From: a virus
Reading direction: 5' to 3' (one strand)
IMG/VR virus record: IMGVR_UViG_3300020154_000003
Location: 1-64,000 of that record
Length of the DNA stretch: 64,000 bases
Shown: positions 48,104 to 57,146 of the stretch, piece after piece
Position numbering within the stretch: position 1 is the first letter of the stretch
Layout: the number at the start of each line of letters is the position of its first letter
Notes under the pieces: model-generated
The model's input: only the letters and a program-made list of their open reading frames with translations
Databases searched by the model: none
Told to the model about the DNA's origin: nothing
Made by a program: the position numbers and the translations under genes

Positions 48104-51010
48104 TGCAACGTCAACCCATGATGTAGTTGATATAGCAACCAATGTCATCGTGTTTCCAATTGTATTACTGATCAAATATCCTGCTGGTTCAGTAACAATA
48201 CCGCCACTCCTAACAGTTTGACCTGTATTTCCTTTCACCCTCAAGTTTTGATTTGCAACAATATAGAAAGTATATGTCATACCAATATCACTACTAGTTA
48301 TTACTGGCAAGTTATATGTTTCCGTACCAGTAGCACCTGAGTTTGTAAATATTTTTCCAATGTCATTAAATGTTAAGGTTTTACCTAAAACGTTTTCAAC
48401 GATTCTCTTTTTAGGTTTATTTGCATATGCCTTATCAACTAATGAACGATCACTATAATTGTCTGCAAAATCATATGCATATTGAATGCCTGTAAATTGT
48501 AAAGGATCGCCTAATACAGAAATACTGTTTTCACTAAAATAAATAGAACTTTCGTTACCATTTGTTGCACTTAAGTACCCAATTGCAATAGAGGAACTAA
48601 ATCCAAAAACTGCACCACCATCTCGTGATACTGCAACACCATCACCCTCCCCAATATTCCAGTTTGTTGATCCTAAATTAATGTCGGTGTCCTGAGTTAT
48701 TGTTGTGATACCATTACTTTTCCAAAAACTATCTGATGTAATTGACTTAACTTTTCTACTTGATGCTTCATACACAAGAATTCTATCCGTAGACGACCCA
48801 CCTGTTGGTGTATTCCAAAGAACTAAGCTAGGAACTGCAACGTGATCCACATATGATGTGCCTGTTAATTTGATTCTGTTACCACCAATAATGGCAGCAC
48901 GAGTATTACCAACTGCAATATGGTGATCATCACCACCAAGAATTGCGGAATAGTCAGCAATAGCACCATGTCCTGTTTCCTGTGTCCCACTCGTTCTTGA
49001 AAAGTTGAATGAGGATATACCCGCTGCTAAAGTGTTTTTTATGTCAAAACCAGTACCTCCTGCGAATGAAGAATTTCCTGAAGCAACTGACCAAGTACCA
49101 ATTGCAGTTGAAGATTGTCCATAGGCTCTACTTTGAAAGTTTTGTGCGTGAGAGTAATTTCCAATTGCTTGAGTTCCTGAATTTTGTGCAAATGATAAAG
49201 TACCGATTGCTTTAGAATTGTTAAAAGCGGCTGACGAGGAACCAGATGCTGCTGAACCAGTCCCACTTGCAAATGAATCAGAACCAGCAGCTTTATTTGC
49301 TCTACCCAAAGTGGAGCCATATTCACCAGTTACTATATTTCCAAGTCCTGAAGAAAATGTATAATTATTTCTACTCTCATTTCCTCTACCAAAAATTGCA
49401 TTATAGTTTCCGACTGAAATTAAAGTAGAACCATATACAATGGACGTGTTTCCTGTAGTACCAACTAATGACCCGCCACCAAATGCATATGTGCCTTGAA
49501 CTTTAACGCTTGATCCCATTGCAGTTGAATTTGTTCCACCTGTAACTACATTATTCTCATCATGAATTTTAAATCTTCTATTATTTACATCATATACAAA
49601 TCTACTACTCCCTTCAAAACTGCTATTGTTTTTTAGTTGTATTGAACCTTGTTCACCTGTAGGTAGTTTGGCAGATAGGTCAACATATTTTTTAGTGGGT
49701 ATTAAAGTGTCTGCTGTTGATAATGGTTCGGAATTATAATGTAAACCAGTTTTACTGAAAATTATTCCCGATGTTGAATTGAATATATTTACAACACCAA
49801 CTCCGCTTGATGCAGTGATTCTACCAACTAAGAATGTACCACTACCAATATTACTTCCAGTGCCAACATATAAAACTCTATCAGAAGTTGTTGGATTACC
49901 ATTAACATAATTACTTATTGCTCCGGTATATTGATTTCGCATTATGTTTAAGTCGAATTTACTTATACCATCACTAATAGAAGTTCCGTATATGGTATTT
50001 GATTCACTATCATATATCGGTGCGTTGATGGCAGATAATTTAAATACATCACCACTATAATTTCCTGATGTGTTGGAATATCTTGTTCCGACATTAGTTA
50101 ATGTGTTTAATTTCCAATATCCACCCAAACTACCACTAACATGTGATAACCATAACTCATCTCCAATAGGTAGTAAATAACCAGCACCACTAATGGGGAT
50201 CACGTCACCAGTATAATTCCCTGAAGAAGCGTTATATAATACAACATTTGATTGGTCATCCATTCTAAATAATGCAGAAGTTGTTAAAAGCCACGTATAA
50301 CCATTCAAACTAACAACGTCTCTTCCATTATTTGTCAATGCAGCACCAGTATAATTACCTGAAGTTGAAGTATATCTTGTAACTACATTTGTTATTGTAT
50401 TAAATTTTATAAAACCTTGTGTGCTTGAACCAAACCAAATATGAATACCATCACTATCAACATTTGCAGATGTAAATGCGATGGCAGGTAATGTATCACC
50501 ACTGTAATTGGACGTTAAATTAGTATAGTCTACAGCAACGTTACTATCAATATTGAATTTAGTAAAACCGAATAATGAGCTGCTAGTAAGATATAGATGT
50601 CCATTTAAATATACACCAGTAATTAAATTATTTTGAATTAATCCTTCAGAATCATCATAATTTCCGCTAGTAGCATTATAAGTTATTGGAGTAAAAAATA
50701 GAAAATCTGCCTTCCATAATCCACCACCGAAAGTAATAAAAAATAAAGTAAAATCGTCTATAGGTATAATTTTTCTAACATTATTACTTGGTAAAAGGTC
50801 ACCATTCATGAAACTAAAAACAGATTCGAAACTGCTTCCTAATGATGTGGTGTCTATAGTATCATAAGCATTAGAAATGATGTCATCATTTTTAATACTT
50901 AATGTTTTACCTGTGTATGTTCCTAAATATGTTGAACCAGATAAATTTAATGCTTTATTATTTTCTTGAAAAAATTTACTATTTTCTAGCTGTTGTCTTG
51001 TTCTTAACAT
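48071..51010 (-). CDS. Large tail fibre/adhesin with propeller-like repeats and Hep/Hag repeats
   Basis: A 979-residue fibre. Residues ~110-370 contain six repeats of ~45-52 residues, each with an S-x-N-Y-x-G-x element (SGNY or SNY at about 115, 167, 218, 263, 315 and 366), suggesting a beta-propeller. Residues ~490-660 hold YadA-type Hep/Hag head repeats of 14-16 residues (A-x-G-x-x-S-x-A-x-G/N, e.g. SGSSSAAFNNSKAIGTLSFA). The C-terminal ~300 residues resemble the sibling fibre at 51038. It is the last gene of the late unit starting at 53880. Probable receptor-binding adhesin. Confidence 0.75.
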   Translation of the reverse strand: MLRTRQQLENSKFFQENNKALNLSGSTYLGTYTGKTLSIKNDDIISNAYDTIDTTSLGSSFESVFSFMNGDLLPSNNVRKIIPIDDFTLFFITFGGGLWKADFLFFTPITYNATSGNYDDSEGLIQNNLITGVYLNGHLYLTSSSLFGFTKFNIDSNVAVDYTNLTSNYSGDTLPAIAFTSANVDSDGIHIWFGSSTQGFIKFNTITNVVTRYTSTSGNYTGAALTNNGRDVVSLNGYTWLLTTSALFRMDDQSNVVLYNASSGNYTGDVIPISGAGYLLPIGDELWLSHVSGSLGGYWKLNTLTNVGTRYSNTSGNYSGDVFKLSAINAPIYDSESNTIYGTSISDGISKFDLNIMRNQYTGAISNYVNGNPTTSDRVLYVGTGSNIGSGTFLVGRITASSGVGVVNIFNSTSGIIFSKTGLHYNSEPLSTADTLIPTKKYVDLSAKLPTGEQGSIQLKNNSSFEGSSRFVYDVNNRRFKIHDENNVVTGGTNSTAMGSSVKVQGTYAFGGGSLVGTTGNTSIVYGSTLISVGNYNAIFGRGNESRNNYTFSSGLGNIVTGEYGSTLGRANKAAGSDSFASGTGSAASGSSSAAFNNSKAIGTLSFAQNSGTQAIGNYSHAQNFQSRAYGQSSTAIGTWSVASGNSSFAGGTGFDIKNTLAAGISSFNFSRTSGTQETGHGAIADYSAILGGDDHHIAVGNTRAAIIGGNRIKLTGTSYVDHVAVPSLVLWNTPTGGSSTDRILVYEASSRKVKSITSDSFWKSNGITTITQDTDINLGSTNWNIGEGDGVAVSRDGGAVFGFSSSIAIGYLSATNGNESSIYFSENSISVLGDPLQFTGIQYAYDFADNYSDRSLVDKAYANKPKKRIVENVLGKTLTFNDIGKIFTNSGATGTETYNLPVITSSDIGMTYTFYIVANQNLRVKGNTGQTVRSGGIVTEPAGYLISNTIGNTMTLVAISTTSWVDVALGGTWAAIAP

Positions 51011-51037
51011 TATATTTTAATTTAAATATTTTTCTTA

Positions 51038-53026
51038 TTATGAAATAAAACCTGAACCTATCCAATTAAAGCCGTTATAGACAAATAATAATGTACCATA
51101 ATTACTGTCTATTAATGCAGTGGAATTACCATTGATTGTTTTTCCATTACCATAAACGGTTATATTATTTGTAAATGCATTTCCCTTTGCATCCGATACA
51201 ACTATTTGTTGTCTGTCTTTAGGAGATGCTGGCAAGTATATATTACCTGCGGTGCTCCCGGAGTAATGTATGTAATGAGAATCTGTCGTTGCAGTGATGG
51301 AACTACTAGTAACCAAATCCAATCCAACCTGATTTGAAGATGAACCTCCCGTAATGTCTGAAACGTATGCTAATGTTTTTATTTCTGTTCCAGTTGAAAC
51401 ACGGAAGACCCCATCTGTCGTATTATACCAAATATCACCACCAATTGTCGCAGCAATACCTATATCGGAAGTTATTCTACCAACGTTTAAACCCACAACA
51501 CCATCACCACCCTGTTTTCTAGGACTAAACATATGTCTACCAAAACTATAAGTCTTAGCTTCCAAAACATAATTTTTGTTAACTAGTGCTTGACCACTAC
51601 TTCCAGTTGTGATGGTTCCAGTAAATAGAATTGGAGCATCAGTTCCGATTCCTGAATCGTTGAACTTCAAAGTATTTCCATTTGGGGCTTTAATATTAAA
51701 TTCATTAGCCCAACTTTCTATTTTAAGTCCGTACCAACTTGTACCTGTGTTTGCGTAAATACCAACAATACCATCTGTCTTAGCACGTATACCTGCATCG
51801 ACTTCACTACTTCCATCATTTAGGAAAATTAAACTTCCGAATGTATTTTCAACCGTTACGTCAGAACTCAAAGAAGTACTACCCGTTGTTTTCCAAAAAC
51901 TCCCCACACTGCCAATTGTCGAAGCTTGTCTGATCTCAATTTCACCCGTACTAGGGTTTCTAACAAGGACATTATCGTTTGAATTGTTTGTTACAGTTGT
52001 TGCACCAGTACCTAAACCGAATCTAATTTTAGGGAAGTGTGCAGTATACTGTACTCCTGAACCAACCTTTATCCCTCTACCACCAAGGATTGCTGACCAA
52101 GGAGCATTGGCCGGTATATTATGATCTTGTCCACCAAGAATTGCTGTACGAGCACCTAACGCACCATGTCCTAGAGTTTGAAACGTAGTGTTGACGGAGA
52201 AATTAAATGAAGCTTCACCAGATGCTTTAATTCTTTTGTCGAAACCAGTACCGACACTACCCCAACCACCAGCAAAAGATTTATTACCGGATGCTAAAGT
52301 CTGCATCCCCATAGCGAATGATTGAGCACCACTGGCTTGTGAGAAAAAACCACAAGCGAATGATGTCTGACCGTTTGCAATAGAACTACCACCAAAGGCA
52401 GTTCCGAAATTGGTTGCATATGATTTATTACCAAAACTTATTGAAAACAAACCTCTTGCTGTATTAGTAACTATTTTAAAAGGATATGTTCCAGTTGCAC
52501 CAGTAAATATATTATTACCAGTACTAATAATTGCACCACCAGCTAAAAGCTGTCTCTCTGAGAACACTTCCAGTATTGTTGCTTGAGTAGCCGATTGAAA
52601 TGATGATAAATCAATTCTATATGAAACGTTATTGGAGTCAACAACATGCATTGAATACCAATATGATAAACCAAGACCTGTTGTCGCATCAAGAAAATTA
52701 GTACCATTACCAAGGACTGTTGCAGAACCATTAGTTAAAGTAACAAGACCTTCACCAACAATATCGACATTTGATTTTATGGCTCGTACTGCATCATTAT
52801 GTTCTGTAGCTTTGATTAGTCCTACATAATCATTTAACCCTGCTTGGCTAACTATTTTTGTCGTGCCAGTACCGCCAGTCTGTACAATTTGATCATACAT
52901 AACGGCACTATCCACTAAATCATTTATAAGGTTGTAAACCCTAGTCTTCGTATTTCTACCTTTTCTGGTTTCATTACGTAGTATAAGTGCATTTTCTTTT
53001 TGTTGTTCTCTACTAGTTTGGCTCAT
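51038..53026 (-). CDS. Tail fibre with Hep/Hag repeats, paralogue of the 48071 fibre
   Basis: A 662-residue fibre. The N-terminus is helical and charged (~1-40), suited to attach to the baseplate. Residues ~205-300 carry Hep/Hag-type repeats (GTAFGGSSIANGQTSFACG and following). The segment SGEASFNFSVNTTFQTLGHG with ILGGQDHNI parallels SSFNFSRTSGTQETGHG and ILGGDDHHI in the larger fibre, showing common descent. The C-terminus ends in a beta-rich tip (TVYGNGKTINGNSTALI). It lies 27 nt upstream of the larger fibre gene. Likely paired fibre components. Confidence 0.75.
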   Translation of the reverse strand: MSQTSREQQKENALILRNETRKGRNTKTRVYNLINDLVDSAVMYDQIVQTGGTGTTKIVSQAGLNDYVGLIKATEHNDAVRAIKSNVDIVGEGLVTLTNGSATVLGNGTNFLDATTGLGLSYWYSMHVVDSNNVSYRIDLSSFQSATQATILEVFSERQLLAGGAIISTGNNIFTGATGTYPFKIVTNTARGLFSISFGNKSYATNFGTAFGGSSIANGQTSFACGFFSQASGAQSFAMGMQTLASGNKSFAGGWGSVGTGFDKRIKASGEASFNFSVNTTFQTLGHGALGARTAILGGQDHNIPANAPWSAILGGRGIKVGSGVQYTAHFPKIRFGLGTGATTVTNNSNDNVLVRNPSTGEIEIRQASTIGSVGSFWKTTGSTSLSSDVTVENTFGSLIFLNDGSSEVDAGIRAKTDGIVGIYANTGTSWYGLKIESWANEFNIKAPNGNTLKFNDSGIGTDAPILFTGTITTGSSGQALVNKNYVLEAKTYSFGRHMFSPRKQGGDGVVGLNVGRITSDIGIAATIGGDIWYNTTDGVFRVSTGTEIKTLAYVSDITGGSSSNQVGLDLVTSSSITATTDSHYIHYSGSTAGNIYLPASPKDRQQIVVSDAKGNAFTNNITVYGNGKTINGNSTALIDSNYGTLLFVYNGFNWIGSGFIS

Positions 53027-53028
53027 TC

Positions 53029-53880
53029 TTAACTGAAGGTTTCATCAAATGTCGAGTCGAACGTATTTCCACCTGTGGCTTTAGTTTGGTTGACATCTAA
53101 TTTCATATTATTTTTACTTACTGCAAGACCAACTGATAATTTTGGTACTCTTGAAGTTTTAACTATTTCAAAGTTTTTTTCATTTTGTACAAAAGCAAGC
53201 ACCTTCAACTGGTATACATTAACGTACATTCTATCTCCCTTAATATCCTGAATGTGTTCTTCCTCTAATGTATCACAATGAATTGCGAAAGGATTACCTT
53301 TAATCCAGCAATATGATTGTCTGCTTGAAAAAATATCCAATACTAATTCATCAAGAAGATTCATGTCGTTCTGATATTTTGAGAATAAGCGAACTTCGTA
53401 TGTCATATCGACTGAAGTTGGTTGTGGTACTTTAAATCTAAGATTAACTACTTGTCCATCATCAAAGATGGGAACATCTAAATATGTGAATCTTTTATGT
53501 TGGGCAACCGTATATTTCTTATTACCCATTCTCGTCCCAAACTCCCTTTTAATTCTTCTAACCGTCATGTACGGGGTGAGAACGTTTTGATCATTATCAG
53601 TGAATTGCCATGTTTTTGCGAATTCACCCCATCTTTCCTTTGTCAAATAAAATACTGGAACGTCTTTTCCATCAAGTATTAATTTCATATCTTTGTTTTT
53701 GACAAAATCAAACATTGCAGCATCTATATCCCTAAGTTTGATAGTTCTTGGTAAATAGTTTGTCTTTTGATTGGTTTTGAGCATAAGTTCCTCAATACGG
53801 TCTAAACCGTATTTTAAGTACTCATTTCCTACTTTTATAGGGTTCAAAACCAGATCAATCTTCTTTTTTGGAAGTGCCAT
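53029..53880 (-). CDS. Tail terminator/sheath stabiliser, T4 gp15-like
   Basis: The 283-residue protein (T4 gp15: 272) resembles gp15 in its central part: VPQPTSVDMTYEVRLFSKYQ, then DMNLLDELVLDIF and a long beta segment with RMYVNVYQLKVLAFVQ, as in the T4 'MIYELSIFTRYEDDM' region. The N-terminus begins KKKIDLVLNPIKVGNEYL. Its late promoter lies 12 nt upstream, and two fibre genes follow in the same unit. The gp15 call is based on a partial pattern match and should be checked by profile search. Confidence 0.55.
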   Translation of the reverse strand: MALPKKKIDLVLNPIKVGNEYLKYGLDRIEELMLKTNQKTNYLPRTIKLRDIDAAMFDFVKNKDMKLILDGKDVPVFYLTKERWGEFAKTWQFTDNDQNVLTPYMTVRRIKREFGTRMGNKKYTVAQHKRFTYLDVPIFDDGQVVNLRFKVPQPTSVDMTYEVRLFSKYQNDMNLLDELVLDIFSSRQSYCWIKGNPFAIHCDTLEEEHIQDIKGDRMYVNVYQLKVLAFVQNEKNFEIVKTSRVPKLSVGLAVSKNNMKLDVNQTKATGGNTFDSTFDETFS

Positions 53881-53892
53881 GATAATTTTATT

Positions 53893-53900
53893 ATAAATAC
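53893..53900 (-). promoter_or_regulatory. Late promoter motif
   Basis: The minus strand reads TTCGTATTTATAATAAAAT, ending 12 nt before the ATG at 53880. It drives the gp15-like and both fibre genes. Confidence 0.7.
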
Positions 53901-53908
53901 GAATAGAT

Positions 53909-54262
53909 ATGATATTAGAAAGAAAAGAAACAAAGAAGGATAATGGAGATATTGTGATTGAGGGGTATTATGATTCGAGCAATATAATCAAAACAATGTA
54001 CGTCCCAAGTCAAAACCACTTATTCATTTTTTTCAAGAATAAGCATGTTTATTCTTATTCCGGGATCGATAAGCAATTGTTTGAAAATTTTGAAAAGGCT
54101 GAGTCCCAAGGAAAATTTTTCATCAGTGAAATCAGGAATAAGTCCAAGGAATACAATTATTTCCGCGAGTATAAATTGTATGATTTTGAGCAGCAGGACA
54201 TTATGGATATTATCGAACAGTTGAAGTCTACCGAAAAGCCAGAGAATAAGAACATTTTATAG
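53909..54262 (+). CDS. KTSC-domain-like protein
   Basis: The 117-residue protein matches the KTSC pattern: YDSSNIIKTMYVPSQNHLFI, FFKNKHVYSYSGIDKQLFEN, then EKAESQGKFFISEIRN, i.e. the S-S-x-I, Y-x-Y and A-x-S-x-G-x-F positions. KTSC is a small domain named after a conserved motif and found in phage and bacterial proteins; in some contexts it is linked to RNA or nucleotide metabolism. It opens the plus-strand early/auxiliary block divergently from the fibre unit. Confidence 0.65.
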   Translation: MILERKETKKDNGDIVIEGYYDSSNIIKTMYVPSQNHLFIFFKNKHVYSYSGIDKQLFENFEKAESQGKFFISEIRNKSKEYNYFREYKLYDFEQQDIMDIIEQLKSTEKPENKNIL

Positions 54263-54298
54263 AAATCTGCGTATAAGTGGGTAAATAGGAAGATTTTT

Positions 54299-54667
54299 AT
54301 GGAAAGTACTATAAAGAAAAGTATCTTAATTAAGGAATTCAAACATCAAATAAAAAACAAAAAAACTGTAGATTTACGCAAACTCGATAAGTCCTTTTTT
54401 GCAATAGTAAACAGGGTTTATAGGAATAAGCCACTTGATCTGAAGTTTCACATTACCAAAAGCAATACCATCGCATTTAACATTGAATACCCGGACGATA
54501 AGAACGTGTATTTGGAGCATTTCATAGATAAAACTCCGAACACGTTACTGTCATTCAGTATGAGAAACGATAATTTCGATACCCAAGATGATTTATTTCA
54601 TGGGGATTTGGACATTGCACTGGATAAAATTGATCAAAATTTAGTAAGAAGGAATGTCCCAAATTAA
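54299..54667 (+). CDS. Unknown protein
   Basis: A 122-residue basic protein (KKSILIKEFKHQIKNKKTVD) with alternating strands in the middle (LDLKFHITKSNTIAFNIEY). No domain was recognised. It overlaps the next gene by 14 nt. Confidence 0.55.
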   Translation: MESTIKKSILIKEFKHQIKNKKTVDLRKLDKSFFAIVNRVYRNKPLDLKFHITKSNTIAFNIEYPDDKNVYLEHFIDKTPNTLLSFSMRNDNFDTQDDLFHGDLDIALDKIDQNLVRRNVPN

Positions 54668-54926
54668 AGAAAATATTAATTCGCTCTTGTTGAAATGTGC
54701 CGAATTTTATTCGGATGAAAGTAACTACGAGAAAAAACTAGCAAACAATCAAAGCCAAATTGATCTGGATAAGGGTTTCGTTGCAAAAGAGACTATTAAA
54801 ATGGTTAAGCTTTTAATGGAACAGGAAGAGAAATTTGATCAACTTGCCAGCCAGCTAGAGGAAGATGGTTCCCCTGAAGATTTGTTGAAGCAAATTGAAG
54901 ACATAACAAGTAAATATGGGAGGTAA
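54654..54926 (+). CDS. Unknown helical protein
   Basis: A 90-residue, largely helical protein (IKENINSLLLKCAEFYSDES, then ETIKMVKLLMEQEEKFDQLA) with possible coiled-coil character. It overlaps both neighbours (14 nt and 11 nt), so all three genes are probably translated together. Confidence 0.55.
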   Translation: MSQIKENINSLLLKCAEFYSDESNYEKKLANNQSQIDLDKGFVAKETIKMVKLLMEQEEKFDQLASQLEEDGSPEDLLKQIEDITSKYGR

Positions 54927-55932
54927 TTTATTTAAGGTCGGTAGAGTTTCAAAGGAACGGTATCTCGAAATTGTCGCTTCGTTACAACCCTTCCTTGATA
55001 AGCATTTTACTGAAAAGGATTTAGGAGGTGAATTTAAGCAGCACTATCGAATTCCTTCTGCTTATCGCAGCAAGCCTGACTATGGGGATGTAGACGTTAT
55101 TTTGAATGCAACCTACCTTCAAAACCGAGAATGGGTTGAACCCTTAATTAAGGATTTAGGTATAACGAAGGTAAAAAAGGTTGGAAATGTTGTCTCGACC
55201 TTGTATATGGATTTTCAGGTTGATTTCTTTACTGTTGGTCAAGGAAGATTTGAGTCCACATACACATTTATGAGTTACAACATCCTTGGTAATCTGTTGG
55301 GTAGAATCTTTCATAAGTTCAATTTGAAGTATGGTCAGGATGGATTGCACTATGTTCTTCGCGGTTTTAATAACCATATCTCAAAACAAATCGTACTCAC
55401 TAGAGACATTAAACAATCGCTCGAATTTCTTGAACTTGATTATGTAAGATGGGTTCAAGGGTTTGACACACTTGAAGAGATTTTTGAATATGTAATATCC
55501 TGCAAGTACTTCTGTTCTAATTCTTACTTGAACGACTATTTCAACGTAAGAAAAAGAGCAACGGAACGGCCAGACTTCAACAAATTTTTGGATTACCTTC
55601 ACGAGCGAAACATTAATAAGAATTATCCTTTCCTAAAGGATAAATCAGTATACGTTCCGATGATAGAATCCTATTTTCCTGAGAGTAAATTATGCAGGCG
55701 AGTTAATGAACATCAGGCACTGCAAATCAAACTCGAAAAAATATCCGAGAAATTTAACGGCAGGATTGTGATGTCCTTACTTAATTATGAGGGTGAAGTA
55801 TTGGGTAGATTCATCGGTATGTTCAAAGCTTTCTATGGTAAGAGGTTTGACGATCTTATTCTTAATTCAACACAAGAAGCCATCAATGACGCAATAGTAA
55901 ATTTTAATGAACAATATTTCTTCGCAAAATGA
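54916..55932 (+). CDS. Nucleotidyltransferase-fold protein (Pol beta-like)
   Basis: The 338-residue protein has the G-x-x-D-x-D-type active site of the Pol-beta/NT superfamily: RSKPDYGDVDVIL with D58 and D60, then DFQVDFFTVG with the third carboxylate D103. The C-terminal two-thirds are mostly helical with no further motifs recognised. Proteins of this superfamily add nucleotides to RNA, DNA, small molecules or proteins; the substrate is unknown. It has 4-nt overlap with the following membrane gene. Confidence 0.65.
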   Translation: MGGNLFKVGRVSKERYLEIVASLQPFLDKHFTEKDLGGEFKQHYRIPSAYRSKPDYGDVDVILNATYLQNREWVEPLIKDLGITKVKKVGNVVSTLYMDFQVDFFTVGQGRFESTYTFMSYNILGNLLGRIFHKFNLKYGQDGLHYVLRGFNNHISKQIVLTRDIKQSLEFLELDYVRWVQGFDTLEEIFEYVISCKYFCSNSYLNDYFNVRKRATERPDFNKFLDYLHERNINKNYPFLKDKSVYVPMIESYFPESKLCRRVNEHQALQIKLEKISEKFNGRIVMSLLNYEGEVLGRFIGMFKAFYGKRFDDLILNSTQEAINDAIVNFNEQYFFAK

Positions 55933-56381
55933 AAACCATGACAGTATCACATCTTATCTTAATTGGAACATTACTCATTGTAACGGCAATTGCAATTATC
56001 GCAATCAGAACCCTTAAAGAAAAACTAAGAAGGGCTGAATTGACGAATGAATGGTATTCTAATAAGTATCTTCGTAAAGCAGGATACACCGCATTGTGGA
56101 GCGGTAGCGATGGTCTGAATTATGATCTTCGTTCCTTCGATGGAGGCAAAACATGGTATGCCATTGATCATAAAAGTACAATAGATTTCGATAAGGTGGT
56201 TATTTTGGGGAAGGCTGAAGAGGTGTATCCGGGCCTCATTGAATCGATGGAGGCAGTCGATAGACTAGTTGACTATGCAAAAAAGAATGGGCCTATTGGC
56301 TCCAAAATGACTCCAGAACTAGAAACCTTAATTGAGGATGTGAATGAGTCTGAATCATTACTTAAATTTGAGAAAAAGTAA
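55929..56381 (+). CDS. Membrane-anchored unknown protein
   Basis: The 150-residue protein has one N-terminal membrane helix (HLILIGTLLIVTAIAIIAI, residues ~8-26) followed by a basic stretch, so the ~120-residue soluble part faces the cytoplasm by the positive-inside rule. The soluble part contains WSGSDGLNYDLRSFDGGKTW, a compact beta-hairpin-like unit, and an acidic C-terminal helix. No family was recognised. Confidence 0.6.
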   Translation: MKTMTVSHLILIGTLLIVTAIAIIAIRTLKEKLRRAELTNEWYSNKYLRKAGYTALWSGSDGLNYDLRSFDGGKTWYAIDHKSTIDFDKVVILGKAEEVYPGLIESMEAVDRLVDYAKKNGPIGSKMTPELETLIEDVNESESLLKFEKK

Positions 56382-56411
56382 CATTTTTCAGTCTTTTCCG
56401 TATAAATTTGT

Positions 56412-56939
56412 ATGAAAGTGAGAACCATAACACATTATAACCCTGATTTAGTTGTAAAAGCAATCAAACTTGCAACGACAGGCCACATTGAAAGCAACCA
56501 TCGCTATGGTGATTTTTCGTATGTTGTTCATTTGGCACATGTCGTTGATGTTCTCTATCGATATATAGATTTGGTGCCAGTACAATCCAGACCAGATGTT
56601 ATTGCTGCAGGATGGTTACACGACAGCATTGAGGATGCTAGATTGTCCTACAATGACGTTAAAAAGGGGACAAACAAGAATGTTGCGGAAATGGTTAGAG
56701 CCGTTACCAACTATACCCGTGGACGTAACAGAATGGAACGGATGCCTGATTTCGTGTACGAAGATATTCGTAATACTGACGGTGCAACATTTCTTAAATT
56801 AGGTGATAGAATCGCCAATATCGAAAGTGGAGGTAAGAGTGAAATGTATAAAAAAGAACAACCTCACTTTAAGGAATTACTTTATAATGCTCAATATGAT
56901 GTAATGTTCGATTATATTGAAACGCTTTTTTTAGAATAA
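56412..56939 (+). CDS. HD-domain hydrolase of the (p)ppGpp hydrolase (SpoT/MESH1) type
   Basis: The 175-residue single-domain protein has the RelA/SpoT hydrolase signature: YVVHLAHV (H40), AAGWLHDSIEDA (H70, D71, E74, D75), and KLGDRIANIES, which parallels the KLADRLHN motif of SpoT. No synthetase, TGS or ACT domain is present, as in small alarmone hydrolases. It could degrade host (p)ppGpp or a related nucleotide. It is separated from the preceding gene by 30 nt and from the next by 8 nt. Confidence 0.75.
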   Translation: MKVRTITHYNPDLVVKAIKLATTGHIESNHRYGDFSYVVHLAHVVDVLYRYIDLVPVQSRPDVIAAGWLHDSIEDARLSYNDVKKGTNKNVAEMVRAVTNYTRGRNRMERMPDFVYEDIRNTDGATFLKLGDRIANIESGGKSEMYKKEQPHFKELLYNAQYDVMFDYIETLFLE

Positions 56940-56947
56940 GAAATTGA

Positions 56948-57145
56948 ATGGATGAAAGTAAACCTGTAGAGGTAAATGAAAAAATAGAAAACGCTGATGT
57001 AATTTGTAACAATTGTACTTGCGAGTTTCAGGAAGAAAGAATCAAAAATCAAGCCCATGTTTTTAATTTAAAGCTGTTTAAAAAATGGCGATTTAGATCA
57101 AAGTGCGGGTTCATTTCTAAAGAGTATATAACCAAACTAAAATAA
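56948..57145 (+). CDS. Small cysteine-containing protein
   Basis: A 65-residue protein with an ICNNCTCEFQ motif and a single later cysteine (RSKCGFIS), a possible zinc site. The remainder is charged. No family was recognised. It sits between the alarmone-hydrolase-like and BI-1 genes with 8-nt and 1-nt gaps. Confidence 0.5.
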   Translation: MDESKPVEVNEKIENADVICNNCTCEFQEERIKNQAHVFNLKLFKKWRFRSKCGFISKEYITKLK

Positions 57146-57146
57146 A

